Notes: generated from the letters alone by a model not told the origin. Counted from the stretch's first letter, positions 45,504 through 54,406 are shown. The stretch is 64,000 nucleotides of DNA from Streptomyces sp. NBS 14/10 (GCF_002224125.1 NZ_NCSM01000007.1:251839-315838); one strand, 5' to 3'. Made by a program: numbers and translations.

Positions 45504-45662
45504 TCCTGCTCGGCCGGCGTTTGCGAGTGCGCGGCACCGCAGGCAGGGGCTGCGAGGGAACGGCCCCGGGCCCGGAGGCGGCCCGCGCCCACCCCGCGCG
45601 GACCGCGCAGGTGTGGGACGGGGCCGCCCCGGACGGGCCCCGGGCCAGCCCGGACGGGCCCC

Positions 45663-45750
45663 GGACCGGCAGGCCCGGACCGGCAGGCCCGGACCGGCAA
45701 CCGGCAGGCCCGGACCGGCAGGCCCGGACCGGCAGGCCCGGACCGGCAGG
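45663..45750. repeat. Minisatellite of a 14-bp unit
   Basis: The unit GGACCGGCAGGCCC recurs about six times, with one 6-bp partial copy inside. Copies are near identical, which points to recent expansion. Confidence 0.8.
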
Positions 45751-45771
45751 TGCCCGGCTCTTGCCGGGCAC
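45750..45771 (-). terminator. Terminator after the MFS gene
   Basis: Nine-bp arms GTGCCCGGC and GCCGGGCAC flank TCTT, 14 bp after the stop on the minus strand. Confidence 0.7.
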
Positions 45772-45784
45772 CGCCGGACACCGG

Positions 45785-47386
45785 TCAGATATGCGCCGCT
45801 CCCGCGCCCGCCTCCGCGTTGTCGCCGCGCTTGGTGAACGCCGCCACCGCGGCCGCCAGAAGCGAGACGACGCCCGCGACGGTGAAGGCGACGCCCATCC
45901 CCGACACGAAGGTGTCATGCGCCACGCCGGTGATCTTGCCGACCAGCTCCGGCGGCGTGTCCGGGGCGAGCGGCGCCTTGCCGACCTCGACGGCCTTGGA
46001 CGCCTGGTCCAACTCCTGCCCGGACAGCGGCCCGAGGCCGGCCCGCTGCCAGGCGCCGGGCAGGTCGTCGTCGACCTTGGCGGCCATGACCGCGCCGAGC
46101 GCGGCCGTACCGATGCTGCCGCCGACCTGCATGGAGGCCTGCTGGAGGCCGCCGGCGACGCCGGAGAGCTCGATCGGCGCGTTGCCGACGATGACCTCGG
46201 TGGCGCCGACCATCACGGGGGCGAGGCCGAGGCCGAGGAGGCCGAACCACAGGGACATCTCGCCGGTGGAGGAGTCCACGTCGAGGGTGGACGCGCCGAA
46301 CATCGACACGGAGGTGATCAGCATCGCGGCCACCAGCGGGATCCGCGGCCCGAGCTTGGTGATCAGCAGCCCGGCCAGCGGCGAGGCGACGATCATCATG
46401 GCGGTCAGCGGCAGCAGGTGCAGCCCGCTGTCGACGGGGCTCATACCGTGCACGTTCTGCAGGTAGAAGGTGACGAAGAAGATCCCGCCCATGAACCCGA
46501 AGGCCATCAGCACCATCAGCACGGTGCCGGCGGACAGCGGTACGGAGCGGAACATGCGCAGCGGCAGCAGCGGCTCGCTGGTCCTGGTCTCCCAGAACGC
46601 GAACGCCGCGAAGCAGACGACGGAGATCCCGAGGAACAGCAGCGTCCGGGAGTCGCCCCACTGCCATTCGCCGGACTTGATCACTGCCCAGATCAGGCAG
46701 AACATCGCGCCGGACAGCAGCGCGATACCGGGGATGTCAAAGGACTTGGGCGCGTTCTCGGCGCGGTGGTCCTTGAGGATGGCCAGCCCGAAGACGAGGG
46801 CCAGGACACCGACGGGAACGTTGATGTAGAAGACGGACTGCCAGTTGACGTGCTCGACGAGCAGACCGCCGATGATCGGTCCGCCCGCGGTGGACGCCCC
46901 GATCACCATGCCCCAGATGCCGATGGCCATATTGAGCTTCTCGGCCGGGAAGGTGGCGCGCAGGAGGCCGAGCGCGGCGGGCATCAGCAGGGCGCCGAAC
47001 AGGCCCTGGAGTACGCGGAAGGCGACCAGCAGGGTGACGGTGCCGGACAGGGCGATGGCGGCCGAGGAGGCGGCGAAGCCGACGACCCCGATCAGGAAGG
47101 TCTGGCGGTGGCCGAAGCGGTCACCGAGCTTGCCGGCCGTGATCAGCGAGACGGCGAGGGCGAGCAGATAGCCGTTGGTGATCCATTGGGCGTCGGCGAG
47201 CGAGGCGTTGAGGTCTTCGGCGATGGCTGGGTTGGCGATCGCGACGATCGTGCCGTCGAGGGCGACCATCGTCACACCGATGGCGACGGTCAGCAGCGTC
47301 AGCCATGGGTGGCCCCGCAGTCCCTTCGGGGGATCGGGTATGGGAGGTTCCGGCGCCGCGTGGGCGACGGTGGTCTCAGACGTCAT
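45785..47386 (-). CDS. MFS transporter, 14-TM DHA2 (EmrB/QacA) type
   Basis: The 533-residue protein starts with the DHA2 motif D1 (VTMVALDGTIVAIANPAIAEDL in helix 1), then motif A GKLGDRFGHRQ and motif C-like GASTAGGPIIGG. The length and LLPLRMF loop fit drug efflux pumps of the EmrB/QacA group. It is divergent from a TetR gene that most likely represses it. Substrate unknown. Confidence 0.9.
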   Translation of the reverse strand: MTSETTVAHAAPEPPIPDPPKGLRGHPWLTLLTVAIGVTMVALDGTIVAIANPAIAEDLNASLADAQWITNGYLLALAVSLITAGKLGDRFGHRQTFLIGVVGFAASSAAIALSGTVTLLVAFRVLQGLFGALLMPAALGLLRATFPAEKLNMAIGIWGMVIGASTAGGPIIGGLLVEHVNWQSVFYINVPVGVLALVFGLAILKDHRAENAPKSFDIPGIALLSGAMFCLIWAVIKSGEWQWGDSRTLLFLGISVVCFAAFAFWETRTSEPLLPLRMFRSVPLSAGTVLMVLMAFGFMGGIFFVTFYLQNVHGMSPVDSGLHLLPLTAMMIVASPLAGLLITKLGPRIPLVAAMLITSVSMFGASTLDVDSSTGEMSLWFGLLGLGLAPVMVGATEVIVGNAPIELSGVAGGLQQASMQVGGSIGTAALGAVMAAKVDDDLPGAWQRAGLGPLSGQELDQASKAVEVGKAPLAPDTPPELVGKITGVAHDTFVSGMGVAFTVAGVVSLLAAAVAAFTKRGDNAEAGAGAAHI

Positions 47387-47399
47387 GTGGGGAGGCTAG

Positions 47400-47414
47400 T
47401 GTCAGTCGCTGACA
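47400..47414. promoter_or_regulatory. Probable TetR operator
   Basis: TGTCAG-TCG-CTGACA is a perfect 6-3-6 dyad 14 bp before the MFS start. Another CTGTCAG half-site is present near 47,443. It is placed to block the pump promoter. Confidence 0.6.
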
Positions 47415-47415
47415 A

Positions 47416-47445
47416 TTGACAAACAAGTTCACGATTCGGTAACTG
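47416..47445 (+). promoter_or_regulatory. Promoter of the TetR gene
   Basis: TTGACA (47416-47421) and TAACTG (47440-47445) are 18 bp apart, a near-consensus primary sigma promoter. It lies 58 bp before the regulator's GTG. Confidence 0.65.
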
Positions 47446-47503
47446 TCAGCTTTCCCACAGGTATGGTGAGCGGCCCGAACGCACCAGAAAGAGAGCCCCA
47501 CAG

Positions 47504-48157
47504 GTGACAACGGACCACGCGGCGGCCCCGCCACCAGCGGGACTTCGGGAACGCAAGAAGCAACGCACACGAGCCGCCCTGGTGCACTCGGCTCTGGAGC
47601 TGTTCACCCGGAACGGATACGACCACACGACGGTCGACGAGATCGCGGACGCGGTCGACGTCTCCCAGCGCACCTTCTTCCGGTACTTCGCCAACAAGGA
47701 GGAAGTCGCCTTCGCCGCCCAGGATGTGGCGGAGTCCCACTTCTTCGCCGCCCTGGTCGACCGCCCCGCCGAGGAGGCCCCGCTGGCCGCCCTGCACGGC
47801 GCCGTCCTCGACGCCTGGGACACCATCGGCGAGGCCGTCGCGCAACTGGTCTCCCGAGACCTCCATATGCGCATGTACTGCGTGATCGAGTCGACCCCCG
47901 CCCTGCTGGCCGTACATCTGCGCCGCACCGCCGAGCTGGAGGAGCGGCTGGCCCGGGAGATCGCCCGCCGCGAGGGGCTCGACATCGACGCGGATCCGCG
48001 GCCGCGCCTGGTGGTCGCGGCGTTCGGCGGGGTGATCCGGGTGGCGGGACGGCTGTGGGGCGAGCGCCAGGGGACCAGCATGGAGTCGCTGCGGGACCTG
48101 ACCGCCGCCCATCTCGACCATGTCGGGGCGGCACTGGCCGAACGATGGGACAGATAA
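47504..48157 (+). CDS. TetR-family regulator
   Basis: The helix-turn-helix is ALELFTRNGYDHTTVDEIAD followed by VSQRTFFRYFANKEEV (about 28-62). The remaining part is a helical ligand domain of the actinobacterial TetR_C group (AcyR-like MftR_C). It is 217 residues long and starts with GTG. Position and operator suggest control of the divergent DHA2 pump. Confidence 0.9.
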   Translation: MTTDHAAAPPPAGLRERKKQRTRAALVHSALELFTRNGYDHTTVDEIADAVDVSQRTFFRYFANKEEVAFAAQDVAESHFFAALVDRPAEEAPLAALHGAVLDAWDTIGEAVAQLVSRDLHMRMYCVIESTPALLAVHLRRTAELEERLAREIARREGLDIDADPRPRLVVAAFGGVIRVAGRLWGERQGTSMESLRDLTAAHLDHVGAALAERWDR

Positions 48158-48267
48158 TCCCAAATCAGACAAACACCGCTAAAAGCCTCCGGCGAAATCC
48201 CCTTCAAACGTGAGAAGCGTCACGGCATTTGGCAGCCACCGCCACCGGTCTCCTAGGGTGTCCCGCG

Positions 48268-49497
48268 GTGACTTCCTTCTCTGAGCTCGGCTCCCCCTCC
48301 CCCGGCTCCACCGCCTGGCGTGCGCTGCTCGCCCTGGCGGTGGTGTTCGTCCTGCTCGCCACCACCGGCTGGACCGCCATGCGGCAGCAGAGAGGGCCCG
48401 CGGGGTCGCTGGCCGTGGAGCTGGCCGCCTGGCGCAAGGGACACCTCCCGGCGGTCGCCGGAGGCACCCAGGGCGGCCGGGCCCTCCCCGACCCGTCCGG
48501 CCCGCCGCGCCGCCTGGCCCGCTTCCTGGACTCGCTCACCGCCGCCCAGCGCGAGCGCCTGGTCCGCCGCTACCCGCTGGTGCTCGGCAATATGAACGGC
48601 GCGCCGGTGGAGCTGCGCTACCACGCCAACCGGATCGCCCTCGTCCGGGCCCGGAACATCGAGCGCAAGCGGACGCACGACAGCGCGCTCACCCCGCTCG
48701 GCCGGCAGAACGCCGGGCGCCGGATGGAGCGCTACGAGGAGCTGCTGAGCGGCCACCGGCAGATCCTCGCCTTCGACCCCACCGGCTCCGGGCGGGCCGC
48801 CGAGGTCTTCGGCGACCTGGAACACGCCGGCCGCGTCTCGGTCGTGGTGCCCGGTGTGGACACCAACATCCTGAGCTTCCAGAAGGACAAGCGCGGCTAC
48901 ACGGCGGTGGACGGCATGGCCCGCGCCCTCCACGACGCCGAGCGGGCCCTCGACCCGAACGGCAACAACGCCGTCATCGCCTGGGCCGACTACACCTCGC
49001 CCAGCGGCGTCGGCATGGACGCCGCCACCGGCAAGCTCGCCACCCAGGGCGCCCTGCGGCTGCGCGCGCTGGTCAACGGCCTGCCCGCGCTCACCCGCGT
49101 CTCGCTGATGTGCCACAGCTACGGTTCGGTGGTGTGCGGGGTGGCCGCCCGCGACCTGGCGCCCAAGGTCACCGACATCGCCGTCGCCGGCAGCCCCGGA
49201 ATGCGCGCCGACCACGCCTCCGATCTGGGCACCAGCGCCCGGGTCTGGGCGATGCGCGACTCCGGCGACTGGATCGAGGACATCCCGCATGTGGAGGTCG
49301 GCGGGCTCGGCCACGGCGCGGACCCGGTCTCCTCCGACTTCGGAGCCCGTGTCCTGTCCGCCGACGGGGCACAAGGGCACGCCGGGTACTTCGAGCCGGG
49401 CACCACCAGCCTGGAGAACTTCGCCCGGGTGGGGATCGGCTCGGTCCAGTCCGTCCGCTGCGCGGACGGCGACACCTGCCGCTCCGGTCTGAGCTGA
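48268..49497 (+). CDS. DUF1023 alpha/beta hydrolase, paralogue 1
   Basis: A single N-terminal helix (about 18-34, LLALAVVFVLLATTGW) anchors or exports the protein. The rest is a DUF1023 hydrolase: ILAFDPTGSGRAAEVFGDL, VVVPGVDTN and nucleophile motif CHSYGSVV, with a final His in GHAGYF. The GTG at 48268 lies 8 nt after TAGGGT, so it is probably leaderless. It is a clear paralogue of the protein at 53116-54330. Substrate unknown. Confidence 0.87.
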   Translation: MTSFSELGSPSPGSTAWRALLALAVVFVLLATTGWTAMRQQRGPAGSLAVELAAWRKGHLPAVAGGTQGGRALPDPSGPPRRLARFLDSLTAAQRERLVRRYPLVLGNMNGAPVELRYHANRIALVRARNIERKRTHDSALTPLGRQNAGRRMERYEELLSGHRQILAFDPTGSGRAAEVFGDLEHAGRVSVVVPGVDTNILSFQKDKRGYTAVDGMARALHDAERALDPNGNNAVIAWADYTSPSGVGMDAATGKLATQGALRLRALVNGLPALTRVSLMCHSYGSVVCGVAARDLAPKVTDIAVAGSPGMRADHASDLGTSARVWAMRDSGDWIEDIPHVEVGGLGHGADPVSSDFGARVLSADGAQGHAGYFEPGTTSLENFARVGIGSVQSVRCADGDTCRSGLS

Positions 49498-49581
49498 CGG
49501 CCGTACCTGCCCCGTCGGACAGCCCGAGCTGCCCCGTCCGGCAGCCCGATTTACCTCATCCGCCCCCTGCCATCGGCGCTC

Positions 49582-49625
49582 AGCTGACAGTGGGAACCTG
49601 AGCTGACGGCTGAAAATTAGCTGAC
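49582..49625. repeat. Three AGCTGAC iterons upstream of the DUF4429 gene
   Basis: AGCTGAC occurs at 49582, 49601 and 49619, spaced 19 and 18 bp, about 70-115 bp before the start. Upstream, a 20-bp block (TGCCCCGTC...CAGCCCGA) is duplicated at 49508 and 49530. Confidence 0.55.
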
Positions 49626-49697
49626 GGCGCAAATTGATTTGACGCGCGTAACCTCCGAGGGGGGACGGGCGGGCCCCCGCCGCATACGATGAGCCGC

Positions 49698-50714
49698 ATG
49701 GGTGATGTGCTGGCCGGTTTTCAGACCGTCTGGGAGTTCGATACCGACTCCGTGCTCATCCGCTTCGAACGGGGGATTCGTACGCCGAAGCTGCTGCAGG
49801 CGCTCGGCGAGCGTCGCATCCCCTACGAGGCGCTGTCCGCGGTGGAGGTCACCCCCGGCAAACGGGGGACGATAGTGCTGCGCGCCGTGCCCAGACCCGG
49901 CGCCGACCCCCTGATGGACGCCGCCGACGGCCAGCTCAAGGACGGGGGCGACCCGTACCGCCTGGTGCTGCCCGCCGAGCGCGGATCGCTCGCCGAGTAC
50001 TACGCCGAGGAGATCCGCGCCGCCCTCGGCCCCGCGGCCGCCAGCGCCGCCGATTCCTATCTGGTCGCCGCGCCCACGCCGCCGCTGTCGTTCAAGGCGT
50101 ACGACGGCAAGGCGTCCTTCGACGGCAAGGCCGTCTCGTTCCGCTGGTTTTGGACCGGTGCCTCCTCGGCCAAATGGAAGGCCGGGGACCAGCGCTTCCG
50201 GATCGACGAGCTGTCAGGCGTCGAATGGCGCTCGCCGGAGTCCAAGGGGGGCGCCGGCGGCTCCCCCAAACAGGGGCGCAGCGGCTATCTGCGACTGCTG
50301 GAGCACGGCGCGGAAGGCGGGCGCGGCGGCGCGGACGGCTCGGCCAACGGCATGGGCGGGGCGCGTACGGGTGCGGGAGCGGGCTCGGGCTCTTCTGGTT
50401 CGGCGGGCGCGGGGAGCGCCGGAACCGTGACGCGGCCCGACCACGACCCCGCCGCGGTGGTCTTCGGCCTGGGCTACGGCCTGGTCCACGAGTCGCTGCC
50501 GTTCGCCGCGGCCGTGCTGGAGGCCGTACGGAGCTCCACCGCGGCCCCGTCCGCGGGCCGCGCCCGCTCGGCGGCCCGGCCCGGCGCACCCGGCCGCCGC
50601 GACCCCGCCGATATCGCGGACCGCATCCGCCACCTCGGCGAACTGCATACGGCGGGACTGCTGACGGACGACGAGTTCAGCTCGAAGAAGGCCGAACTGC
50701 TGGCGGAGCTCTGA
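49698..50714 (+). CDS. DUF4429 protein with C-terminal SHOCT-like helix
   Basis: Two DUF4429 (PH-like) repeats are visible: LAGFQTVWEFDTDSVLIRF at the start and LSFKAYDGKASFDGKAVSF near 128. After a Gly/Ser-rich linker it ends with a SHOCT motif (IRHLGELHTAGLLTDDEFSSKKAELL). The family often carries this fusion. Function unknown, perhaps lipid or oligomer binding. The ATG at 49698 lies 7 nt after TACGAT, so the transcript is probably leaderless. Confidence 0.87.
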   Translation: MGDVLAGFQTVWEFDTDSVLIRFERGIRTPKLLQALGERRIPYEALSAVEVTPGKRGTIVLRAVPRPGADPLMDAADGQLKDGGDPYRLVLPAERGSLAEYYAEEIRAALGPAAASAADSYLVAAPTPPLSFKAYDGKASFDGKAVSFRWFWTGASSAKWKAGDQRFRIDELSGVEWRSPESKGGAGGSPKQGRSGYLRLLEHGAEGGRGGADGSANGMGGARTGAGAGSGSSGSAGAGSAGTVTRPDHDPAAVVFGLGYGLVHESLPFAAAVLEAVRSSTAAPSAGRARSAARPGAPGRRDPADIADRIRHLGELHTAGLLTDDEFSSKKAELLAEL

Positions 50715-50764
50715 CGGCCCGGGCCACCTGAGGGAGCACCCGGGAGAGCGCCTGAGGGCAACCC

Positions 50765-50778
50765 CATACCGGGGTATG
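50765..50778. promoter_or_regulatory. Dyad CATACC-GG-GGTATG before the sensor kinase
   Basis: This perfect 6-2-6 dyad lies 25 bp before a TACGCT -10 element. It is matched, including the following AC, at 53011-53024. It is a candidate site for the response regulator encoded here. Confidence 0.6.
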
Positions 50779-50817
50779 ACGTTCGGGCGCGCCATCACCC
50801 CTACGCTGTAAGCCGCC

Positions 50818-52290
50818 ATGTCCCAGCCGCCGCAAGCCCAGACGCCGCCCGACCGCGGGGCGTCAGGGGCGTCCACCGTCGTGCCGTCCCCCGCCGTGCC
50901 GTCCGCCGCGCACGAGAGCCTGCTGTCGGCCACCCGACAGCACACCACCTCCCTCGCACGGGCGCTCGTGACGCCCACGTACCCCGCGACCCCACTGCTC
51001 GCCAGGTCTCCGAGGCGCTGGCTGCGGCGGCTGCCGTACACGGTCGCGGGCCTGCTCACCATCATCCTGGTCCCGGTCACCGCCCAGCTCCTCACCAGGG
51101 ACTACGGCATGAACGGCGGGCTGGCCAGCATACTGGCGGCCGCCCAGGCCGGGCCGCTGCTGCTGGCCGTCACCCGTCCGCTGCCCGCCTGGTGGATCGC
51201 CTTCATCGCCGATACCGTCGGCGCGCTCGCGGTGTTGGGCTACGCCGACCTCCCCGAGCGCAGCTGGCCGTGGCAGCCGCCCAACATCATCGGCTATCTC
51301 TTCCTCCTCCTCTTCCTCGCGCTGCGCGAGCCCCGCCGCACCCTGGTCGCGGTCTGGCTGGTCACCGGCGGCGTGGGCGTGCTGCTGGGGATACCCGGCG
51401 CCAGGTACAGCGACGGCACCAATGTGCTGCTGTTCGTGCTCGGCGGTGTGGTGCTGCTGGTCGGCGGCGCGCTACGGGAACGCGGGGACGCGCAGCGGCG
51501 GCTGGCCGAGCAGGAGACGATCAGCGAGGCGGAACGGGCCCGGCGCACCCTGCTGGAGGAGCGCGCCCGGATCGCGCGCGAGCTGCACGACGTGGTGGCG
51601 CACCATATGTCGGTGATCACCGTGCAGGCGGACAGCGCCCCGTACCGGATCGGCGGCCTCCCGCCCGAGGCGGCGCGGGAGTTCGACACCATCGCGGCCA
51701 CCGCCCGCGAGTCCCTGGCCGAGATGCGGCGGCTGCTGGGCGTGTTGCGCAGCGAGGACGCGCGCGGGGAGCGCGCGCCGCAGCCCGGGCTCGACCGGGT
51801 GCCACAGCTGGTCGAGGCGACCGTACGGGCCGGGATACCCACCACGCTGTCGATCGCGAAGGACGTGGCCGCGCTCGGGACGCTGCCGCAGGCGGTGGAC
51901 CTGTCGGCGTACCGGATCGTGCAGGAGGCGCTGGCCAATGTGGTGCGGCACGCTCCGGGCGCCCCGACGAACGTGTCGATCCTGGCCTCCGCGGACCGTA
52001 CGGGGCTGACCGTGCTGGTCGTCAACGGCCCGGCGAGCGGGGCGCCAGGACCGCCACTGGAGACCACCGGCACCGGCCACGGCCTGGTCGGCATGCGCGA
52101 ACGCGTCCGGCTGGTCGGCGGCACCCTGGACACCGGCCCGCTGCCCGACGGCGGCTTCCGCCTCGCCGCCCGGCTCCCGCTCGTCGAGGTGGCGGAGTCC
52201 ACCAACAACACGGACGACGGCCCGGAGCACGACGGCCCGGCACACACAGAAAGCACGGACGGCGCGGAAAGGTACCCTCTCGCCCCATGA
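50818..52290 (+). CDS. Two-component sensor histidine kinase (HPK7 type)
   Basis: Four to six helices span about residues 70-220 after a long Pro/Ala-rich cytoplasmic N-terminus. The HisKA_3 phospho-His is in ARELHDVVAHHMSVI. The HATPase part shows NVVRHAPGA and GHGLVGMRERVRLVGG. The stop overlaps the response regulator start (ATGA), so the two are translated together. The signal is not known. Confidence 0.91.
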   Translation: MSQPPQAQTPPDRGASGASTVVPSPAVPSAAHESLLSATRQHTTSLARALVTPTYPATPLLARSPRRWLRRLPYTVAGLLTIILVPVTAQLLTRDYGMNGGLASILAAAQAGPLLLAVTRPLPAWWIAFIADTVGALAVLGYADLPERSWPWQPPNIIGYLFLLLFLALREPRRTLVAVWLVTGGVGVLLGIPGARYSDGTNVLLFVLGGVVLLVGGALRERGDAQRRLAEQETISEAERARRTLLEERARIARELHDVVAHHMSVITVQADSAPYRIGGLPPEAAREFDTIAATARESLAEMRRLLGVLRSEDARGERAPQPGLDRVPQLVEATVRAGIPTTLSIAKDVAALGTLPQAVDLSAYRIVQEALANVVRHAPGAPTNVSILASADRTGLTVLVVNGPASGAPGPPLETTGTGHGLVGMRERVRLVGGTLDTGPLPDGGFRLAARLPLVEVAESTNNTDDGPEHDGPAHTESTDGAERYPLAP

Positions 52291-52961
52291 CCATCCGGGT
52301 GATCATCGTCGACGACCAGGCCATGGTGCGCGCCGGCTTCGCCGCGCTGCTCGCCGCGCAGAGCGACATCGACGTGGTCGGCGAGGCCCCCGACGGGAAG
52401 CAGGCGGTCGACGTCAGCCGCGGCACCCACCCGGACGTCGTGCTCATGGACGTCCGGATGCCCGAGATGGACGGCCTGGAGGCGGCCCGGCGAATACTCG
52501 ACCCGCCGCCCGGCGTCACCCACCGCCCGAAGGTGCTGATGCTCACCACCTTCGACGTCGACGACTATGTGTACGAGGCGCTGCGCGCGGGCGCCAGCGG
52601 CTTTCTCCTCAAGGACGCGCCGCCCGCCGATCTCATCTCGGCCGTACGGATCGTGGCCGCCGGGGAGGCGCTGCTCGCCCCGTCCGTCACCCGCCGCCTC
52701 ATCGCCGACTTCGCCCGGCAGCGCCCCGCACCGCGCAAGAACTTCGCGGCGCGGCGCAGCGGGCTCACCCCGCGCGAGACCGAGGTGCTGGAGCTGATCG
52801 CCCGTGGTCTCTCCAACCAGGAGATCGCGGAGTCCCTGGTGCTGGCCGAACAGACCGTCAAGACGCATATCGGGCGGGTGCTCGCCAAGCTGGGGCTGCG
52901 CGACCGCGCCCAGGCGGTCATCTTCGCGTATGAGTCGGGCCTGGTGACACCGGGTCAATAG
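52287..52961 (+). CDS. NarL/LuxR-family response regulator
   Basis: The 224-residue protein has the acidic pair in VIIVDDQ (9-10), phospho-Asp55 in VVLMDVRMPEMDG, and Lys in GFLLKD. The LuxR helix-turn-helix is LTPRETEVLELIARGLSNQEI onward. It probably binds the dyads at 50765 and 53011. It is followed by a DUF1023 hydrolase gene 154 bp downstream, its likely target. Confidence 0.92.
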   Translation: MTIRVIIVDDQAMVRAGFAALLAAQSDIDVVGEAPDGKQAVDVSRGTHPDVVLMDVRMPEMDGLEAARRILDPPPGVTHRPKVLMLTTFDVDDYVYEALRAGASGFLLKDAPPADLISAVRIVAAGEALLAPSVTRRLIADFARQRPAPRKNFAARRSGLTPRETEVLELIARGLSNQEIAESLVLAEQTVKTHIGRVLAKLGLRDRAQAVIFAYESGLVTPGQ

Positions 52962-53010
52962 CCCGGCATCCCGTCCGACGCATCCCATTCGACGCCGCCC
53001 CGGACCACCC

Positions 53011-53024
53011 CCTACCCAGGTATG
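53011..53024. promoter_or_regulatory. Dyad CCTACC-CA-GGTATG before DUF1023 hydrolase 2
   Basis: Five of six arm pairs match, and the right half plus AC is identical to the dyad at 50765-50778. It lies about 90 bp before the gene start and upstream of a TACGTT -10-like element. Confidence 0.55.
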
Positions 53025-53115
53025 ACCCGGCAGTTGGCTCCGAGGTGTGACGCTTCGCCACCCACCGCCTTCCTACGTTTCCCTCCGTCATCGCACAACG
53101 GAGGGGGACGCGACC

Positions 53116-54330
53116 ATGTCGCATACACAGGTCGGCAGGCACCGGGCCCGCAGCCTGATCACCGCCGCGCTCATGGTCACCATCATGGCGGGCACCGTCG
53201 GCTGGGCCGTGGCCCATGAGCAGCAGCCCGTCACCGGCCCGCCGCCCGGCACGGCCGCCTGGCGCGCGGACCACTCGCCGGTCCCCGGCGCCGCGGGCCG
53301 GCTGCCCGATCCGGCCACCGCCTCGCCCGCCGAGATCGCGCGCTTCTTCGCCGGGCTCACCGCGTCCCAGCAGCGGACCCTGGCGCTGCGCCACCCCAGC
53401 GTCGTCGGCAATCTCGACGGCGCGCCGGTGGCGCTGCGCTACACCGCCAACGCCCTCGCGATCCGGGAGGAGCGCGCCAAGGAGCGGGCCGCCGACCCGA
53501 AGAGCCCGCTCATCGACCGGTACACCCGGCTCCTCGCCCCCGGCCGCCGGATCCTGGCCTTCGATCCGCGCGGCCGTGGCCAGGTGGCCGAGGTGTTCGG
53601 GGATCTGATGGCGGCGCAGCGTACGGCGGTCCTCGTCCCCGGTTCGGACACCGACCTGTCGACCTTCGACCGTACGGACCACCACCCGTACGGCTCCGCG
53701 GCGGGCATGGCCAGGTCGCTGCGCGCGCAGATGGGCCGGGAGGCGCCGGGGGTCCGTACGGCCGTCGTCGTATGGGTCGGCTACACCACCCCGCTGGGCC
53801 TGGGCCCGGACGCCGCCACCGGCCGCCTCGCCAAGGCGGGCGTGGACCGCCTCGACCGCTTCCTCGCCGGTCTGGCCGCGACGGCCGGCGATGCCGCGCA
53901 GGCCCCGCCGGCCGTCTTCTGCCACAGCTACGGCTCGGTCGTCTGCGGGCTGACCGCCTCCCGTCTCGACGGCGCCGAGATCTCCGATCTGGTGGTGTTC
54001 GGCTCCCCCGGCGTACGCGCCGACGACGCCGCGGACCTCGGCCCGGCCGCCCGGGTCTGGGCGGCGCGCGACTCCTCCGACTGGGTCCGGCGAGTGACCG
54101 GCTTCGACTTCCTGGGCCTGGGCCACGGCGAGGACCCGACCGACCAGTCCTTCGGCGCCCGCGTGGTCTCCGCGGACCGGGCCCACGGCCATACGGGCTA
54201 CTTCGCCCCCGATACGGAGTCGCTGCGCAACTTCGCGCGGATCGCCCTCGGTCGCTACGCGGCGGTCAGCTGCGCGGACAGTGCGGAGGCCGCGGACCAC
54301 GGCGGCGACTGCCGCCACGGCCTGGTGTGA
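53116..54330 (+). CDS. DUF1023 alpha/beta hydrolase, paralogue 2
   Basis: After a hydrophobic N-terminal helix (SLITAALMVTIMAGTVGWAV) the protein shows the DUF1023 motifs ILAFDPRGRGQVAEVFGDL, VLVPGSDTD and CHSYGSVVCG, and His in HGHTGYF. It closely follows paralogue 1 in layout and length (404 versus 409 residues). GGAGGGGG lies 9 nt before the ATG. A GTG at 53047 is less likely. It is probably anchored or secreted. Confidence 0.87.
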   Translation: MSHTQVGRHRARSLITAALMVTIMAGTVGWAVAHEQQPVTGPPPGTAAWRADHSPVPGAAGRLPDPATASPAEIARFFAGLTASQQRTLALRHPSVVGNLDGAPVALRYTANALAIREERAKERAADPKSPLIDRYTRLLAPGRRILAFDPRGRGQVAEVFGDLMAAQRTAVLVPGSDTDLSTFDRTDHHPYGSAAGMARSLRAQMGREAPGVRTAVVVWVGYTTPLGLGPDAATGRLAKAGVDRLDRFLAGLAATAGDAAQAPPAVFCHSYGSVVCGLTASRLDGAEISDLVVFGSPGVRADDAADLGPAARVWAARDSSDWVRRVTGFDFLGLGHGEDPTDQSFGARVVSADRAHGHTGYFAPDTESLRNFARIALGRYAAVSCADSAEAADHGGDCRHGLV

Positions 54331-54352
54331 GGGGGCTCTTACGCGGACACGG

Positions 54353-54386
54353 CAACGCCGGCCTGGACGGAACCAGGCCGGCGTTG
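54353..54386. terminator. Bidirectional terminator
   Basis: Arms CAACGCCGGCCTGG and CCAGGCCGGCGTTG flank ACGGAA between two convergent genes. Confidence 0.85.
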
Positions 54387-54406
54387 TCGTATGACGCCTT
54401 GCGTCG

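Larger units (their letters stand above)
45436..45784. other. Convergent gap after aceE with terminators and minisatellite
   Basis: This 349-bp region holds the aceE terminator, a GC-rich stretch, a 14-bp tandem array and the terminator of the MFS gene. No gene is supported. Confidence 0.6.

Noticed and set aside
42586..45918. An open minus-strand frame of 1110 codons opposite aceE
   Set aside because: It is the antisense of a strongly biased aceE gene, has Arg/Val-rich nonsense composition and no family motif. Long antisense frames are expected at this GC content.
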